A stretch of 48,732 nucleotides of DNA from Phenylobacterium sp. GTDB taxonomy: Bacteria; Pseudomonadota; Alphaproteobacteria; Caulobacterales; Caulobacteraceae. Under the pieces are notes generated by a model. It was not told the origin of the DNA and did not search any database. It saw only the letters and a program-made list of their open reading frames with translations. Below are positions 8,416 through 15,783 of the stretch, one piece after another. The translations under genes were made by a program, and so were the position numbers. The DNA lies in contig JADBZH010000054.1 in NCBI GenBank assembly GCA_020402585.1, positions 1 through 48,732 of the forward strand. Direction: 5' to 3'. The first letter of the stretch is position 1, and every line of letters begins with the position of its first letter.

Positions 8416-8520
8416 GACCCCCTCCGGCCCGCTGCGCGGTCCACCTCCCCCTGGGGGGAGGAATTAGGGAGCCATTGCTCCCCCAAGGGGGAGCTCCCGC
8501 CGGAGGCGGGTGAGGGGGTC
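8416..8520. repeat. Palindromic structured repeat, copy 2
   Basis: Second copy, 105 bases, in the same orientation, 14 bases after copy 1. The outer arms GACCCCCTC/GAGGGGGTC and the central 50 bases are almost identical to copy 1. The two small hairpins differ in sequence but keep the pairing: CCGC-TGC-GCGG (8429-8439) and CCCGCC-GGA-GGCGGG (8496-8510). These compensatory changes show that the folded shape, not the sequence, is kept. Confidence 0.85.
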
Positions 8521-8538
8521 TGCGGCGCCGGGGTGTCC

Positions 8539-8883
8539 CTAACCTGAGATCGCGGCGGCGTCGGCTTCGCCGGTGCGGATGCGCAGGGCTTTCTCGAGAT
8601 CCATGACGAAGATCTTGCCGTCGCCGATCTTGCCGGTGTTGGCGCTGCGGGTGACGGCCTCGATCACGGCGTCGGCGATATCGGTGGGGACGGCGATCTC
8701 TAGCTTCACCTTCGGCAGAAGCTTCACCTCGTACTCCGCGCCCCGGTAGACCTCGGTCTTCCCCCTCTGGCGGCCATAGCCGCGGACTTCGGTGACGGTC
8801 AGTCCCGACGCCCCGGCCTCGGTGACGGCCTCGAGGACGGCGTCCAGGCGGCTGGGCTTGATCACGGCGACGATCATCTTCAT
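8539..8883 (-). CDS. Nitrogen regulatory PII protein (GlnB/GlnK family)
   Basis: A 114-residue PII signalling protein, full length for the family. The T-loop contains TEVYRGAEY with Tyr51 as the uridylylation site, and the C-terminal part has GKIGDGKIFV (B loop) and IRTGE. PII trimers sense 2-oxoglutarate and ATP/ADP and control nitrogen assimilation proteins. Neither glnA nor amtB is adjacent, so GlnB versus GlnK cannot be decided by context; the gene stands alone between rfbA and the repeat pair. Seventy bases separate its start from the rfbA stop, enough for its own promoter, but no clear one was read. Confidence 0.93.
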   Translation of the reverse strand: MKMIVAVIKPSRLDAVLEAVTEAGASGLTVTEVRGYGRQRGKTEVYRGAEYEVKLLPKVKLEIAVPTDIADAVIEAVTRSANTGKIGDGKIFVMDLEKALRIRTGEADAAAISG

Positions 8884-8953
8884 GGGCGGCCTCCGGGCGT
8901 TCTGGACGTCACACTAACGCTGAACCGGCCCGGCGGCCAAGACTCGCTGAGTC

Positions 8954-9820
8954 TCAGCGCCCGGCGAGGTCCAGGAGATACTGGCCATAGGCGGTCTTCG
9001 ACAGGGCCTCGCCGGCCTGCCGGACCTGGTCGGCGTCGATGAAGCCGTTGAGGAAGGCGATCTCCTCGAGGCAGGCGATCTGCAGGCCCTGGCGCTTCTG
9101 GAGGGTCCTGACGAGCTCGCTGGCCTCCAGCAGGCTGTCGTGGGTGCCAGTGTCCAGCCAGGTGAAGCCGCGGTCCATCTTCTGCACGAAGAGGTCGCCC
9201 CGCTCCATGTAGAGGCGGTTCAGGTCGGTGATCTCCAGCTCGCCCCGGGCCGAGGGGCGGACCTGACGGGCCAGGTCGACCACGTCGCGGTCGTAGAAGT
9301 AGAGTCCGGTCACCGCCTGGCGGGAGCGCGGACGAGCGGGCTTTTCCTCCAGGCTCAGGGCCCGTCCGGTCCCGTCCAGCTCGACCACGCCGTAGGCTTC
9401 GGGCCGCTCGACCTCGTAGGCGAAGATGGTGGCGCCGTGGGGCCGGGCCGCAGCGGCGTCCAGAAGACCGGTCATGCCGGCGCCCAGGAAGATGTTGTCC
9501 CCCAGGATGAGGGCCGCCGGCTCGCCCGCCAGGAAATCCTCGCCGATCAGGAAGGCCTGGGCCAGACCGTCGGGGCTCGGCTGGACGGCATAGGCCATGC
9601 GCACGCCGAACTGGGAGCCGTCGCCGAACAGGCGCTGGTAGTTCCCCAGGTATTCCGGGGAGGAGATGATCAGTATGTCCTGGATCCGCGCCTGCATGAG
9701 GACGGACAGGGGGTAGTAGATCATCGGCTTGTCGTAGATCGGCAGGAGCTGCTTGTTCACCGCCAGGGTGGCCGGGTGCAGGCGCGTGCCGGCGCCGCCC
9801 GCCAGGATGATGCCCTTCAT
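8954..9820 (-). CDS. rfbA: Glucose-1-phosphate thymidylyltransferase
   Basis: A 288-residue RmlA/RfbA that makes dTDP-glucose from glucose-1-phosphate and dTTP, the first step to dTDP-L-rhamnose. The nucleotidyl-transfer signature [16 protein letters not shown] begins the protein, followed by [16 protein letters not shown] (about 24-39), LGDNIFLG and [16 protein letters not shown] near the end. Length is standard. The ATG overlaps the rfbD TGA in ATGA. rfbB and rfbC are not in the window, so the rest of the pathway is encoded elsewhere. The rhamnose probably goes to surface polysaccharide. Confidence 0.95.
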   Translation of the reverse strand: MKGIILAGGAGTRLHPATLAVNKQLLPIYDKPMIYYPLSVLMQARIQDILIISSPEYLGNYQRLFGDGSQFGVRMAYAVQPSPDGLAQAFLIGEDFLAGEPAALILGDNIFLGAGMTGLLDAAAARPHGATIFAYEVERPEAYGVVELDGTGRALSLEEKPARPRSRQAVTGLYFYDRDVVDLARQVRPSARGELEITDLNRLYMERGDLFVQKMDRGFTWLDTGTHDSLLEASELVRTLQKRQGLQIACLEEIAFLNGFIDADQVRQAGEALSKTAYGQYLLDLAGR

Positions 9821-10731
9821 ACCGCGTCCCCTTCCCCTTCGGCCGGCCTCAGGAGCCGGTCCATCACTTCGTCCGCTGTTTCCGTCCAGAGCCGAGGCGA
9901 CCGTCCGAATGTGCGGGTAAAGGCCGTCGTGTCCAGTCGGGAGTTGGCCGGCCGCCGAACCGGCGTCGGCCAGTCCGCCGTGGCGATCGGGGTCAGGACC
10001 GGGGTCTTCAGGCCCGCCTCCGCCGCCCGTTCGAAGACCCGCTCGGCCAGCCCGAACCAGGTGGTCTCGCCCGCCCCGGCGAAGTGAAAGACGCCCGAAG
10101 GCGCCCCTGGCCCGGAAAGCCGGGTGCAGACGGTTCCCACGGCCGCAGCGATGTCGAGGGCGGAGGTCGGGCAGCCGTGCTGGTCGGAGACCACAGACAG
10201 CGCCTCGCGGGCCTGCCCCAGGCGCAGCATGGTGCGCACGAAGTTCGAGCCCCAGGGGCTGAACACCCAGGCGGTTCGCAGGATGACATGACGCGGGTTG
10301 AGGGCGGCGACGGCCATTTCGCCCGCCGCCTTTGAGGCGCCGTAGACGCTGGTCGGTCCGACCGGGTCATCCTCCCGGTAGGGCCGGTCAAGCCCGCCGT
10401 CGAAGACGTAGTCGGTGGAGATGTGGATAAGCGGAATTCCGGCCTCGCTGCTGGCCCGGGCGAGGGCGGCGGGACCCAGGGCGTTCGCCGCCCAGGCCTC
10501 AGAGGCCTGGGATTCGGCGGCGTCCACCGCGGTCCAGGCGCCGGCGTTGACAATGGCCGCCCACGGCCGCGCGCCCACCCATCGCCTCACGGAGGCGGGG
10601 TCGGCGAGGTCAAGCTCAGCCCGGGTCGGGGCGACCACCTCAAAGCCTTCGGGCGGGGCCTGGCGCAGGGCGCGGCCCACCTGGCCGGAGCCTCCGGTCA
10701 GGAGCAGGGCGGGAAGGCCGGAGCCGGTCAT
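9817..10731 (-). CDS. rfbD: dTDP-4-dehydrorhamnose reductase
   Basis: A 304-residue short-chain dehydrogenase of the RmlD family, the last step of dTDP-L-rhamnose synthesis. The nucleotide-binding motif is [13 protein letters not shown] (10-22). The catalytic pair is Tyr130 and Lys134 in [11 protein letters not shown], with STDYVFDGG just before. The C-terminal [13 protein letters not shown] is a family mark. It lies directly upstream of rfbA with a 4-base overlap. The 52 bases to rplS upstream are short, so readthrough from the ribosomal gene is possible. Confidence 0.94.
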   Translation of the reverse strand: MTGSGLPALLLTGGSGQVGRALRQAPPEGFEVVAPTRAELDLADPASVRRWVGARPWAAIVNAGAWTAVDAAESQASEAWAANALGPAALARASSEAGIPLIHISTDYVFDGGLDRPYREDDPVGPTSVYGASKAAGEMAVAALNPRHVILRTAWVFSPWGSNFVRTMLRLGQAREALSVVSDQHGCPTSALDIAAAVGTVCTRLSGPGAPSGVFHFAGAGETTWFGLAERVFERAAEAGLKTPVLTPIATADWPTPVRRPANSRLDTTAFTRTFGRSPRLWTETADEVMDRLLRPAEGEGDAV

Positions 10732-10783
10732 GACGCGCCGTCAGGCGGCCCGGCCCGGCGCAATGGCCAGGCCGGAAGCCCGA

Positions 10784-11203
10784 TCAGTCTTCGGCGCCGG
10801 AGGGACCCGCACGGTCCGCCGCAGCCTGCGCGCGCTCGCCAGCGGTCATCTGGCGCTCGGCGATCCGGGCGGACTTTCCGCGGCGGTCGCGGAGGTAATA
10901 GAGCTTGGCCCGCCGCACGACGCCGCGGCGCTTGACCTCAATGCTCTCGATATTGGGCGAATGGATCGGGAAGATCCGCTCGACGCCCTCGCCGAACGAG
11001 ATCTTGCGGACCGTGAAGCTCTCATTGATGCCGTGACCCTGGCGGGCGATGCAGACGCCCTCATAGGCCTGGACGCGTTCGCGCTCGCCTTCCTTGATGC
11101 GCACGTTCACGCGGAGGGTGTCGCCGGGGCGGAAGGCCGGGATGGCGCGGGTGGCGGCCAGACGGTCGGCCTCTTCCTTTTCCAGTTCCTGGATCAGGTT
11201 CAT
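10784..11203 (-). CDS. rplS: 50S ribosomal protein L19
   Basis: A 139-residue L19, which sits at the 30S-50S interface. Typical stretches are [22 protein letters not shown] (24-45), [23 protein letters not shown] and the conserved [19 protein letters not shown]. The C-terminal 25 residues form an alanine-rich tail common in alphaproteobacteria. It follows trmD by 24 bases, the usual order of this operon. Confidence 0.97.
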   Translation of the reverse strand: MNLIQELEKEEADRLAATRAIPAFRPGDTLRVNVRIKEGERERVQAYEGVCIARQGHGINESFTVRKISFGEGVERIFPIHSPNIESIEVKRRGVVRRAKLYYLRDRRGKSARIAERQMTAGERAQAAADRAGPSGAED

Positions 11204-11227
11204 GGTTCAGTCCTTTCGTACCGGGCT

Positions 11228-11950
11228 TTACTCGCCCTTTGCCTGTTGATTGGCGAGCCAGGCGTCCCAAAGGTCCGGACGCCGTTCCCGCGTAGCGCGT
11301 TCCCGCTCGGACCGGCGCCAGTCCGCCACCTGTGCATGGTGGCCGCTGAGCAGGACCTGCGGAATTTCCAGGCCCTCGAACGTCCGCGGTCGCGTGTACT
11401 GCGGATGCTCCAGGAGCCCGTCCTCGAAACTCTCTTCACTGAGGCTCTCCGCCTGGCCGAGGACGCCGGGCACGAGCCTTACGCAGGCCTCGATGGTCAC
11501 CAGGGCCGCCGCCTCGCCGCCGGCGAGGACCGCGTCTCCGACCGAGACCTCCTCGAACCCCCGGGCGTCGAGCACCCGCTGGTCCACCCCCTCGAACCGA
11601 CCCGCCAGGACGATCAGTCCCGGCCCGCCGGCCCAGTCCTTGACGCGCGCCTGGGTCAGGGGCCGACCCCGGGCGCTCATGTAAAGAAACGGCCGTCCCC
11701 GCCGTTCGACGCTATCGAGCGCCGAGGCGATCACGTCCGCCCGCATCACCTGCCCCGGTCCGCCCCCAGCGGGGGTGTCGTCGAGGAAGCCGCGCTTATC
11801 CTTGGAAAACCCCCGGATGTCCAGCGTTTCGAGGGACCAGAGGCCGGCCTCCCGCCAGGCCGTCCCGATCAGGGAAACGCCCAGCGGCCCGGGGAAGGCC
11901 TCGGGGAACATGGTCAGGACGGTGACCTCGAAGGGGGCGGCGCGGGACAT
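11228..11950 (-). CDS. trmD: tRNA (guanine-N1-)-methyltransferase
   Basis: A 240-residue TrmD that methylates G37 of tRNAs with SAM and prevents frameshifting. Family marks are [16 protein letters not shown] at the N-terminus, [12 protein letters not shown], the trefoil-knot SAM site with [12 protein letters not shown] and [17 protein letters not shown], and [12 protein letters not shown]. Normally directly downstream of rimM; here a plus-strand tesB lies in between, so trmD-rplS must have its own promoter in 11951-12074. Confidence 0.97.
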   Translation of the reverse strand: MSRAAPFEVTVLTMFPEAFPGPLGVSLIGTAWREAGLWSLETLDIRGFSKDKRGFLDDTPAGGGPGQVMRADVIASALDSVERRGRPFLYMSARGRPLTQARVKDWAGGPGLIVLAGRFEGVDQRVLDARGFEEVSVGDAVLAGGEAAALVTIEACVRLVPGVLGQAESLSEESFEDGLLEHPQYTRPRTFEGLEIPQVLLSGHHAQVADWRRSERERATRERRPDLWDAWLANQQAKGE

Positions 11951-12074
11951 GCGGGGCTTGTGGACGAAGACCGGGGTTTTTTCGAGTCCCTGCGACGGGC
12001 CGGCTCGCCTTGCCCGACAGGCCCACTGGCTCTATGCCCTGCCCTTTCGCATCTGCAGCATAGATCCTGAAGCC

Positions 12075-12941
12075 ATGTCCCAGCCTGAAAACCTCGTCGA
12101 CACCCTGGCGCTTGAGCGCCTGGAGGTGAACCTGTTCCGCGGCGTCTCGCCGAACGAGGGTCCGGGACGCATCTTCGGCGGGCAGGTGATCGCCCAGTCC
12201 CTGCTGGCCGCCTATGGCACGGTCGAGGATCGGGTCTGCCACTCCCTGCACTGCTACTTCATCCGCCCGGGCGACCCGACCACGCCCATCATCTTCGAGG
12301 TGGACCGGTCCCGCGACGGGGGCAGCTTCACGACCCGGCGGGTCGTCGCCGTGCAGAACGGCAAGCAGATCTTCAACCTGGCCGCCTCCTTCCAGGCGCC
12401 GGAGGAGGGTTTCGAGCACCAGGCCGCCATGCCGTCCGTGGCGAGGCCCGACGACCTGCCCAGCGAGGCCGAGGCTCTGAAGGCGGCCCTGGAGAAGATG
12501 CCCGAGGAGGCGCGCAAGTGGGCGACCCGGCCCCGTCCGATCGAGATGCGGCCTGTGGACGGCTCCAGCCTGTTCGACCGGGACCGGCCCGAGGCCCGGG
12601 AGCCGAAGAGCGAGGTCTGGTTCCGGGCCCGGGCGCCGATTGGCGAGGATCCCGTCCTGCATCAGGTGATCCTGTCCTACGCCTCGGACATGAACCTGTT
12701 GTCCACCGCCATGCGGCCGCACCGGGTCCACTGGCAGACCCGCAACTTCCAGTCGGCCAGCCTCGACCACGCCATGTGGTTCCACAAGCCGGTGAACTTC
12801 AACGACTGGCACCTCTACGCCCAGGACAGCCCCAGCGCCGCCGGCGGCCGGGGCTTCATCCGGGGGTCGATCTACTCTGCGGACGGGGTGCTGGTGGCGA
12901 GCGTGGCCCAGGAAGGCCTCTTGCGGATGCGCAAGGACTGA
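12075..12941 (+). CDS. tesB: Acyl-CoA thioesterase II
   Basis: A 288-residue double hot-dog thioesterase that hydrolyses medium and long acyl-CoA. IFGGQVIAQSLLAA (N-terminal hot dog) and LSYASDMNLLSTAM (about 196-209, with the catalytic Asp) match TesB, as do HSLHCYFIRPGD and SLDHAMWFHKP. The ATG at 12075 begins MSQPENLVDTL at the normal family start. It is divergent from trmD (124 bases apart) and convergent with rimM (6 bases apart), which places it inside the otherwise universal rpsP-rimM-trmD-rplS order. Confidence 0.95.
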   Translation: MSQPENLVDTLALERLEVNLFRGVSPNEGPGRIFGGQVIAQSLLAAYGTVEDRVCHSLHCYFIRPGDPTTPIIFEVDRSRDGGSFTTRRVVAVQNGKQIFNLAASFQAPEEGFEHQAAMPSVARPDDLPSEAEALKAALEKMPEEARKWATRPRPIEMRPVDGSSLFDRDRPEAREPKSEVWFRARAPIGEDPVLHQVILSYASDMNLLSTAMRPHRVHWQTRNFQSASLDHAMWFHKPVNFNDWHLYAQDSPSAAGGRGFIRGSIYSADGVLVASVAQEGLLRMRKD

Positions 12942-12947
12942 GGCGGC

Positions 12948-13451
12948 CTACTCGGTCTCGGCCGGAGGGACGGCGAGGATCCTCCCCCCGGCGATGTCGA
13001 CCTCGGGAACGGCCTCCCGGGTGAAGGGCAGCCAGAAGGACGGGGCGCCTTCGGGTTTGATCTCCAGGAGGTCGCCCGCGCCGAAGTCCTGCACCCCGCG
13101 CACCACGCCGAGGACCCACCCGTCCGGCGTCTCGACGCGCATCCCGACCAGGTCGGCGAGGTAGAACTCGTCCTCATCCTCGGCCGGCAGGGCGGAGCGG
13201 GGGACGTGGAGTTTCAGGCCCCTCAGGGCCTCGGCCTGTTCGCGCGTCTCGACCCCGGAGGCGCGGGCGACCAGGCCACCCTTGACCGGCCGGGCCCCGG
13301 ACAGGGCCGGGGCCGGCGCGCCATCGGCCCGGCGCAGGTCGCGATAGCCCGCAAGAGCCATGGGATCGGACGTGAAGCTGGTCACGCGCACCTCGCCGCG
13401 GACGCCGAAGGCGCCGGCGATGCGTCCCACCAGGATGAGCCGGTCCGACAT
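12948..13451 (-). CDS. rimM: 16S rRNA processing protein RimM
   Basis: A 167-residue RimM that helps mature the 30S head by binding S19. The N-terminal domain has LILVGRIAGAFGVRGEVRVTSFTSDP (broken at 4-29) and the C-terminal PRC-barrel has EFYLADLVGMRV and GVQDFGAGDLLEIK. Length is normal. It follows rpsP by 50 bases on the same strand. The 3' end nearly abuts the opposing tesB stop. Confidence 0.95.
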   Translation of the reverse strand: MSDRLILVGRIAGAFGVRGEVRVTSFTSDPMALAGYRDLRRADGAPAPALSGARPVKGGLVARASGVETREQAEALRGLKLHVPRSALPAEDEDEFYLADLVGMRVETPDGWVLGVVRGVQDFGAGDLLEIKPEGAPSFWLPFTREAVPEVDIAGGRILAVPPAETE

Positions 13452-13501
13452 GGCGTTGCCCAGGGAGGCGAAGGCCCGGCGCGGAGCGCCGGGCCCGGGG
13501 A

Positions 13502-14002
13502 TCAGCCTTCCTTGGCGGCCTCTTCGGCGGGGGCCTCGGCGGCCGGCGCCTCTTCAGCGGGAGCTTCGGCAGCCGGAGCCTCGTCAGCCGGAGCCTCAGC
13601 CGCCGGGGCTTCAGGCTCGGGCGCCGGCGGCGGCGCAGCGGCGGCGGCTTCGGCGGCGGCGGCGAGGTCAGCGGCCTTCTGGGCCTTCTCCCCGGCGCGC
13701 TCCTTGGCCTTGCGGCCCGGCTCGCCCTTCTGGGGGTTGGAGCCGGCCTTCCAGGCGACGAGACCTTCGGCGGCCAGGAAGCGGGCGACGCGGTCCGAAG
13801 GCTGGGCGCCCTTGGTCAGCCAATCCCGGATCCGCTCGACCTTCAGGGTCACGCGGGTCGGGTCGTCCTTCTTCAGGAGGGGGTTGTAGGCGCCCACCTT
13901 CTCGATGAAGCGGCCGTCGCGGGGCGAGTGGCTGTCGGCGACGACGATGGAATAATAGGGGCGCTTCTTGGCGCCGCCGCGGGCGAGACGAATCCTGAGC
14001 AT
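13502..14002 (-). CDS. rpsP: 30S ribosomal protein S16 with long acidic Ala/Pro/Glu tail
   Basis: A 166-residue S16. The first 80 residues are canonical: [20 protein letters not shown], then [16 protein letters not shown]. The remainder is a lysine/alanine linker followed by a tail of six EAPA[ADE] repeats (positions about 129-160). Alphaproteobacterial S16 is often extended, but this tail is long and low in complexity. It lies 17 bases downstream of ffh and 50 upstream of rimM, so all three are probably cotranscribed. Confidence 0.96.
   Translation of the reverse strand: MLRIRLARGGAKKRPYYSIVVADSHSPRDGRFIEKVGAYNPLLKKDDPTRVTLKVERIRDWLTKGAQPSDRVARFLAAEGLVAWKAGSNPQKGEPGRKAKERAGEKAQKAADLAAAAEAAAAAPPPAPEPEAPAAEAPADEAPAAEAPAEEAPAAEAPAEEAAKEG
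13523..13612 (-). repeat. In-frame 15-bp tandem repeat in rpsP
   Basis: Six units of 15 bases encode [25 protein letters not shown] and EAPAE in the S16 tail. The units are not identical at the DNA level, so the array is not a fresh duplication, but it could still change length by slippage without shifting the frame. Confidence 0.85.
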
Positions 14003-14019
14003 GGGGGGTCCTTGTCTTT

Positions 14020-15561
14020 CTAGGATTTCTTGAAGGGATTGAAGCCCGGCGGCAGGCCGCCGCCGAGGCCAGGAAGTTTCATGCCGCCCGGAAGGCTCCC
14101 GGGGAGACCGCCGCCGGGCAGCTTGTCCGCCAGCTTGGCCAGCTCATCGAGCTGGGCGGCGTCAGCAGTGGGAACCTTGCCGCCGCCGAGGGCCTTCAGG
14201 CGGTCCAGTCCGCCAGCGCCGCCGCCCAGCATGCCGGCCATCCGGGCGAAGCCCTTGCCGCCGTCGCGGCTCATCATCTTGAAGGCGTCGGCCATCTGCC
14301 GGTGCTGCTTGAGCAGGCGGTTCACCTCGGACACCTCCACCCCGGCGCCGGCGGCGATGCGCCGCTTGCGCGAGGCCTGGAGGATGTCGGGCTTGCGCCG
14401 CTCGGCCTTGGTCATGGACGAGATGATCGCCGACTGCCGGTCCAGGGCCTTGTCCGAGATGTTGGCCTCGGCGATCTGCTTCTTGACCTTCTGGACCCCG
14501 GGCAAGAGGCCCATCAGGCCTTCCATGCCGCCCATGCGCTTCATCTGGGCCAGCTGGTCCGCCATCATGTCGAGGTCGAACTGGCCCTTGGCGAGACGCC
14601 GGGCCATGGCCTCGGCCTTGGCCGTATCGAGGTCCTGGGCGGCCTTCTCCACCAGGGCGACGATGTCCCCCTGGCCCAGGATGCGGCCGGCCACCCGGGC
14701 CGCGTCGAAGACGTCGAGGCCATCGATCTTCTCGGAAACGCCCAGGAACTTGATGGGCAGGCCGGTGACCGCCCGCATGGACAGGGCCGCCCCGCCCCGC
14801 CCGTCGCCGTCCGCCCGGGTCAGGACCAGGCCGGTCAGGGGCAGGCGCTCGTGGAAGGCCCGGGCGGTGCGCACGGCGTCCTGGCCGGTGAGGCTGTCGG
14901 CCACCAGCAGGGTCTCGTGCGGCTGGCCAATGGCGGCGATCTCGGCCGCCTCGGCCATCATGGCCTCGTCGAGGGTGGTGCGGCCGGCGGTGTCCAGGAT
15001 GACCACGTCGAAGCCCTGCAGACGGGCTGACGAGAGGGCCCGGCGGGCGATGTCCGGCGCGGACTGTCCGGCGACGATGGGCAGGCTGTCGACGCCGGCC
15101 TGGACCGCCAGGGTCGCCAGCTGCTCCATGGCGGCCGGGCGGCGGGTGTCGAGGGAGGCCAGGAGGACCTTCTTGCGCTCACGGGACAGGCGAAGCGCCA
15201 GCTTGGCGGCGGTGGTCGTCTTGCCCGAGCCCTGCAGGCCGGCCATCAGGATGACCGTCGGCGGGTTGAGGCTGAGGTTCAGGCCCTCGGCGCCCTCGCC
15301 GCCCAGCATCTCCACCAGGCCGTCATAGGTGATCTTGACCACCTGGTCGGCGGGCCGGACCGAGCGGATGACCGCCTCGCCCATGGCCTGTTCCCGCGCC
15401 CTGGCGATGAAGTCGCGGACCACAGGCAGGGCGACATCGGCGTCGAGGAGGGCGGTGCGGACCTCCTTCAGCGCCTCGTCGATGTCCTTCTCGGACAGGA
15501 CGCCGCGACCGGAGAGCCGGTCGAAGACGGAAGAGAGGCGGTCTGTCAGGGCGTCGAACAT
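14020..15561 (-). CDS. ffh: Signal recognition particle protein Ffh
   Basis: A 513-residue SRP54 GTPase that binds signal sequences and 4.5S RNA. N domain to about residue 90, G domain with [37 protein letters not shown] and [14 protein letters not shown], then the methionine-rich M domain with [17 protein letters not shown] and [13 protein letters not shown]. The glycine/proline-rich end is common. First gene of the ffh-rpsP-rimM unit; its receptor FtsY is also in this window (42189-43124). The TKADG motif of most Ffh proteins reads TRADG here. Confidence 0.97.
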   Translation of the reverse strand: MFDALTDRLSSVFDRLSGRGVLSEKDIDEALKEVRTALLDADVALPVVRDFIARAREQAMGEAVIRSVRPADQVVKITYDGLVEMLGGEGAEGLNLSLNPPTVILMAGLQGSGKTTTAAKLALRLSRERKKVLLASLDTRRPAAMEQLATLAVQAGVDSLPIVAGQSAPDIARRALSSARLQGFDVVILDTAGRTTLDEAMMAEAAEIAAIGQPHETLLVADSLTGQDAVRTARAFHERLPLTGLVLTRADGDGRGGAALSMRAVTGLPIKFLGVSEKIDGLDVFDAARVAGRILGQGDIVALVEKAAQDLDTAKAEAMARRLAKGQFDLDMMADQLAQMKRMGGMEGLMGLLPGVQKVKKQIAEANISDKALDRQSAIISSMTKAERRKPDILQASRKRRIAAGAGVEVSEVNRLLKQHRQMADAFKMMSRDGGKGFARMAGMLGGGAGGLDRLKALGGGKVPTADAAQLDELAKLADKLPGGGLPGSLPGGMKLPGLGGGLPPGFNPFKKS

Positions 15562-15585
15562 GTCGATCTCCGCAAGAGCGCTCCA

Positions 15586-15622
15586 GGGGTCAAAACGGCC
15601 CGGCCCAAACGCGATTGACCCC
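15586..15622. other. Inverted repeat in the ffh upstream region
   Basis: GGGGTCAA (15586-15593) and TTGACCCC (15615-15622) form a perfect 8-bp inverted repeat with a 21-base spacer, 25-61 bases before the ffh start. It could be an operator or a 5' UTR hairpin. No regulator is suggested by the sequence. Confidence 0.4.
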
Positions 15623-15729
15623 CGTGGACGATCACGTCGACGGGGGGCCTCTCCGCCCTCGTCCCGCCCGAGGGCGGGGGTCGTGGCGGTGGAGGGCGCA
15701 ATCGCACTGCGCCGGAGGAGGCGGCGAAA

Positions 15730-15776
15730 TGCGCCCCGGAGCCCGGAAAGTCAAGCTTTTCGGGGCCTGGGGCGCA
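15730..15776 (-). terminator. Long imperfect hairpin after the M3 peptidase gene
   Basis: Arms TGCGCCCC...GGAAAG and CTTTTC...GGGGCGCA form a 21-base imperfect stem with a 5-base loop, 7 bases after the stop of the M3 peptidase. There is only a short T-run beyond it, so it may be a weak intrinsic terminator or a 3' protective hairpin. It separates the peptidase from ffh. Confidence 0.45.
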
Positions 15777-15783
15777 CGCCGCG

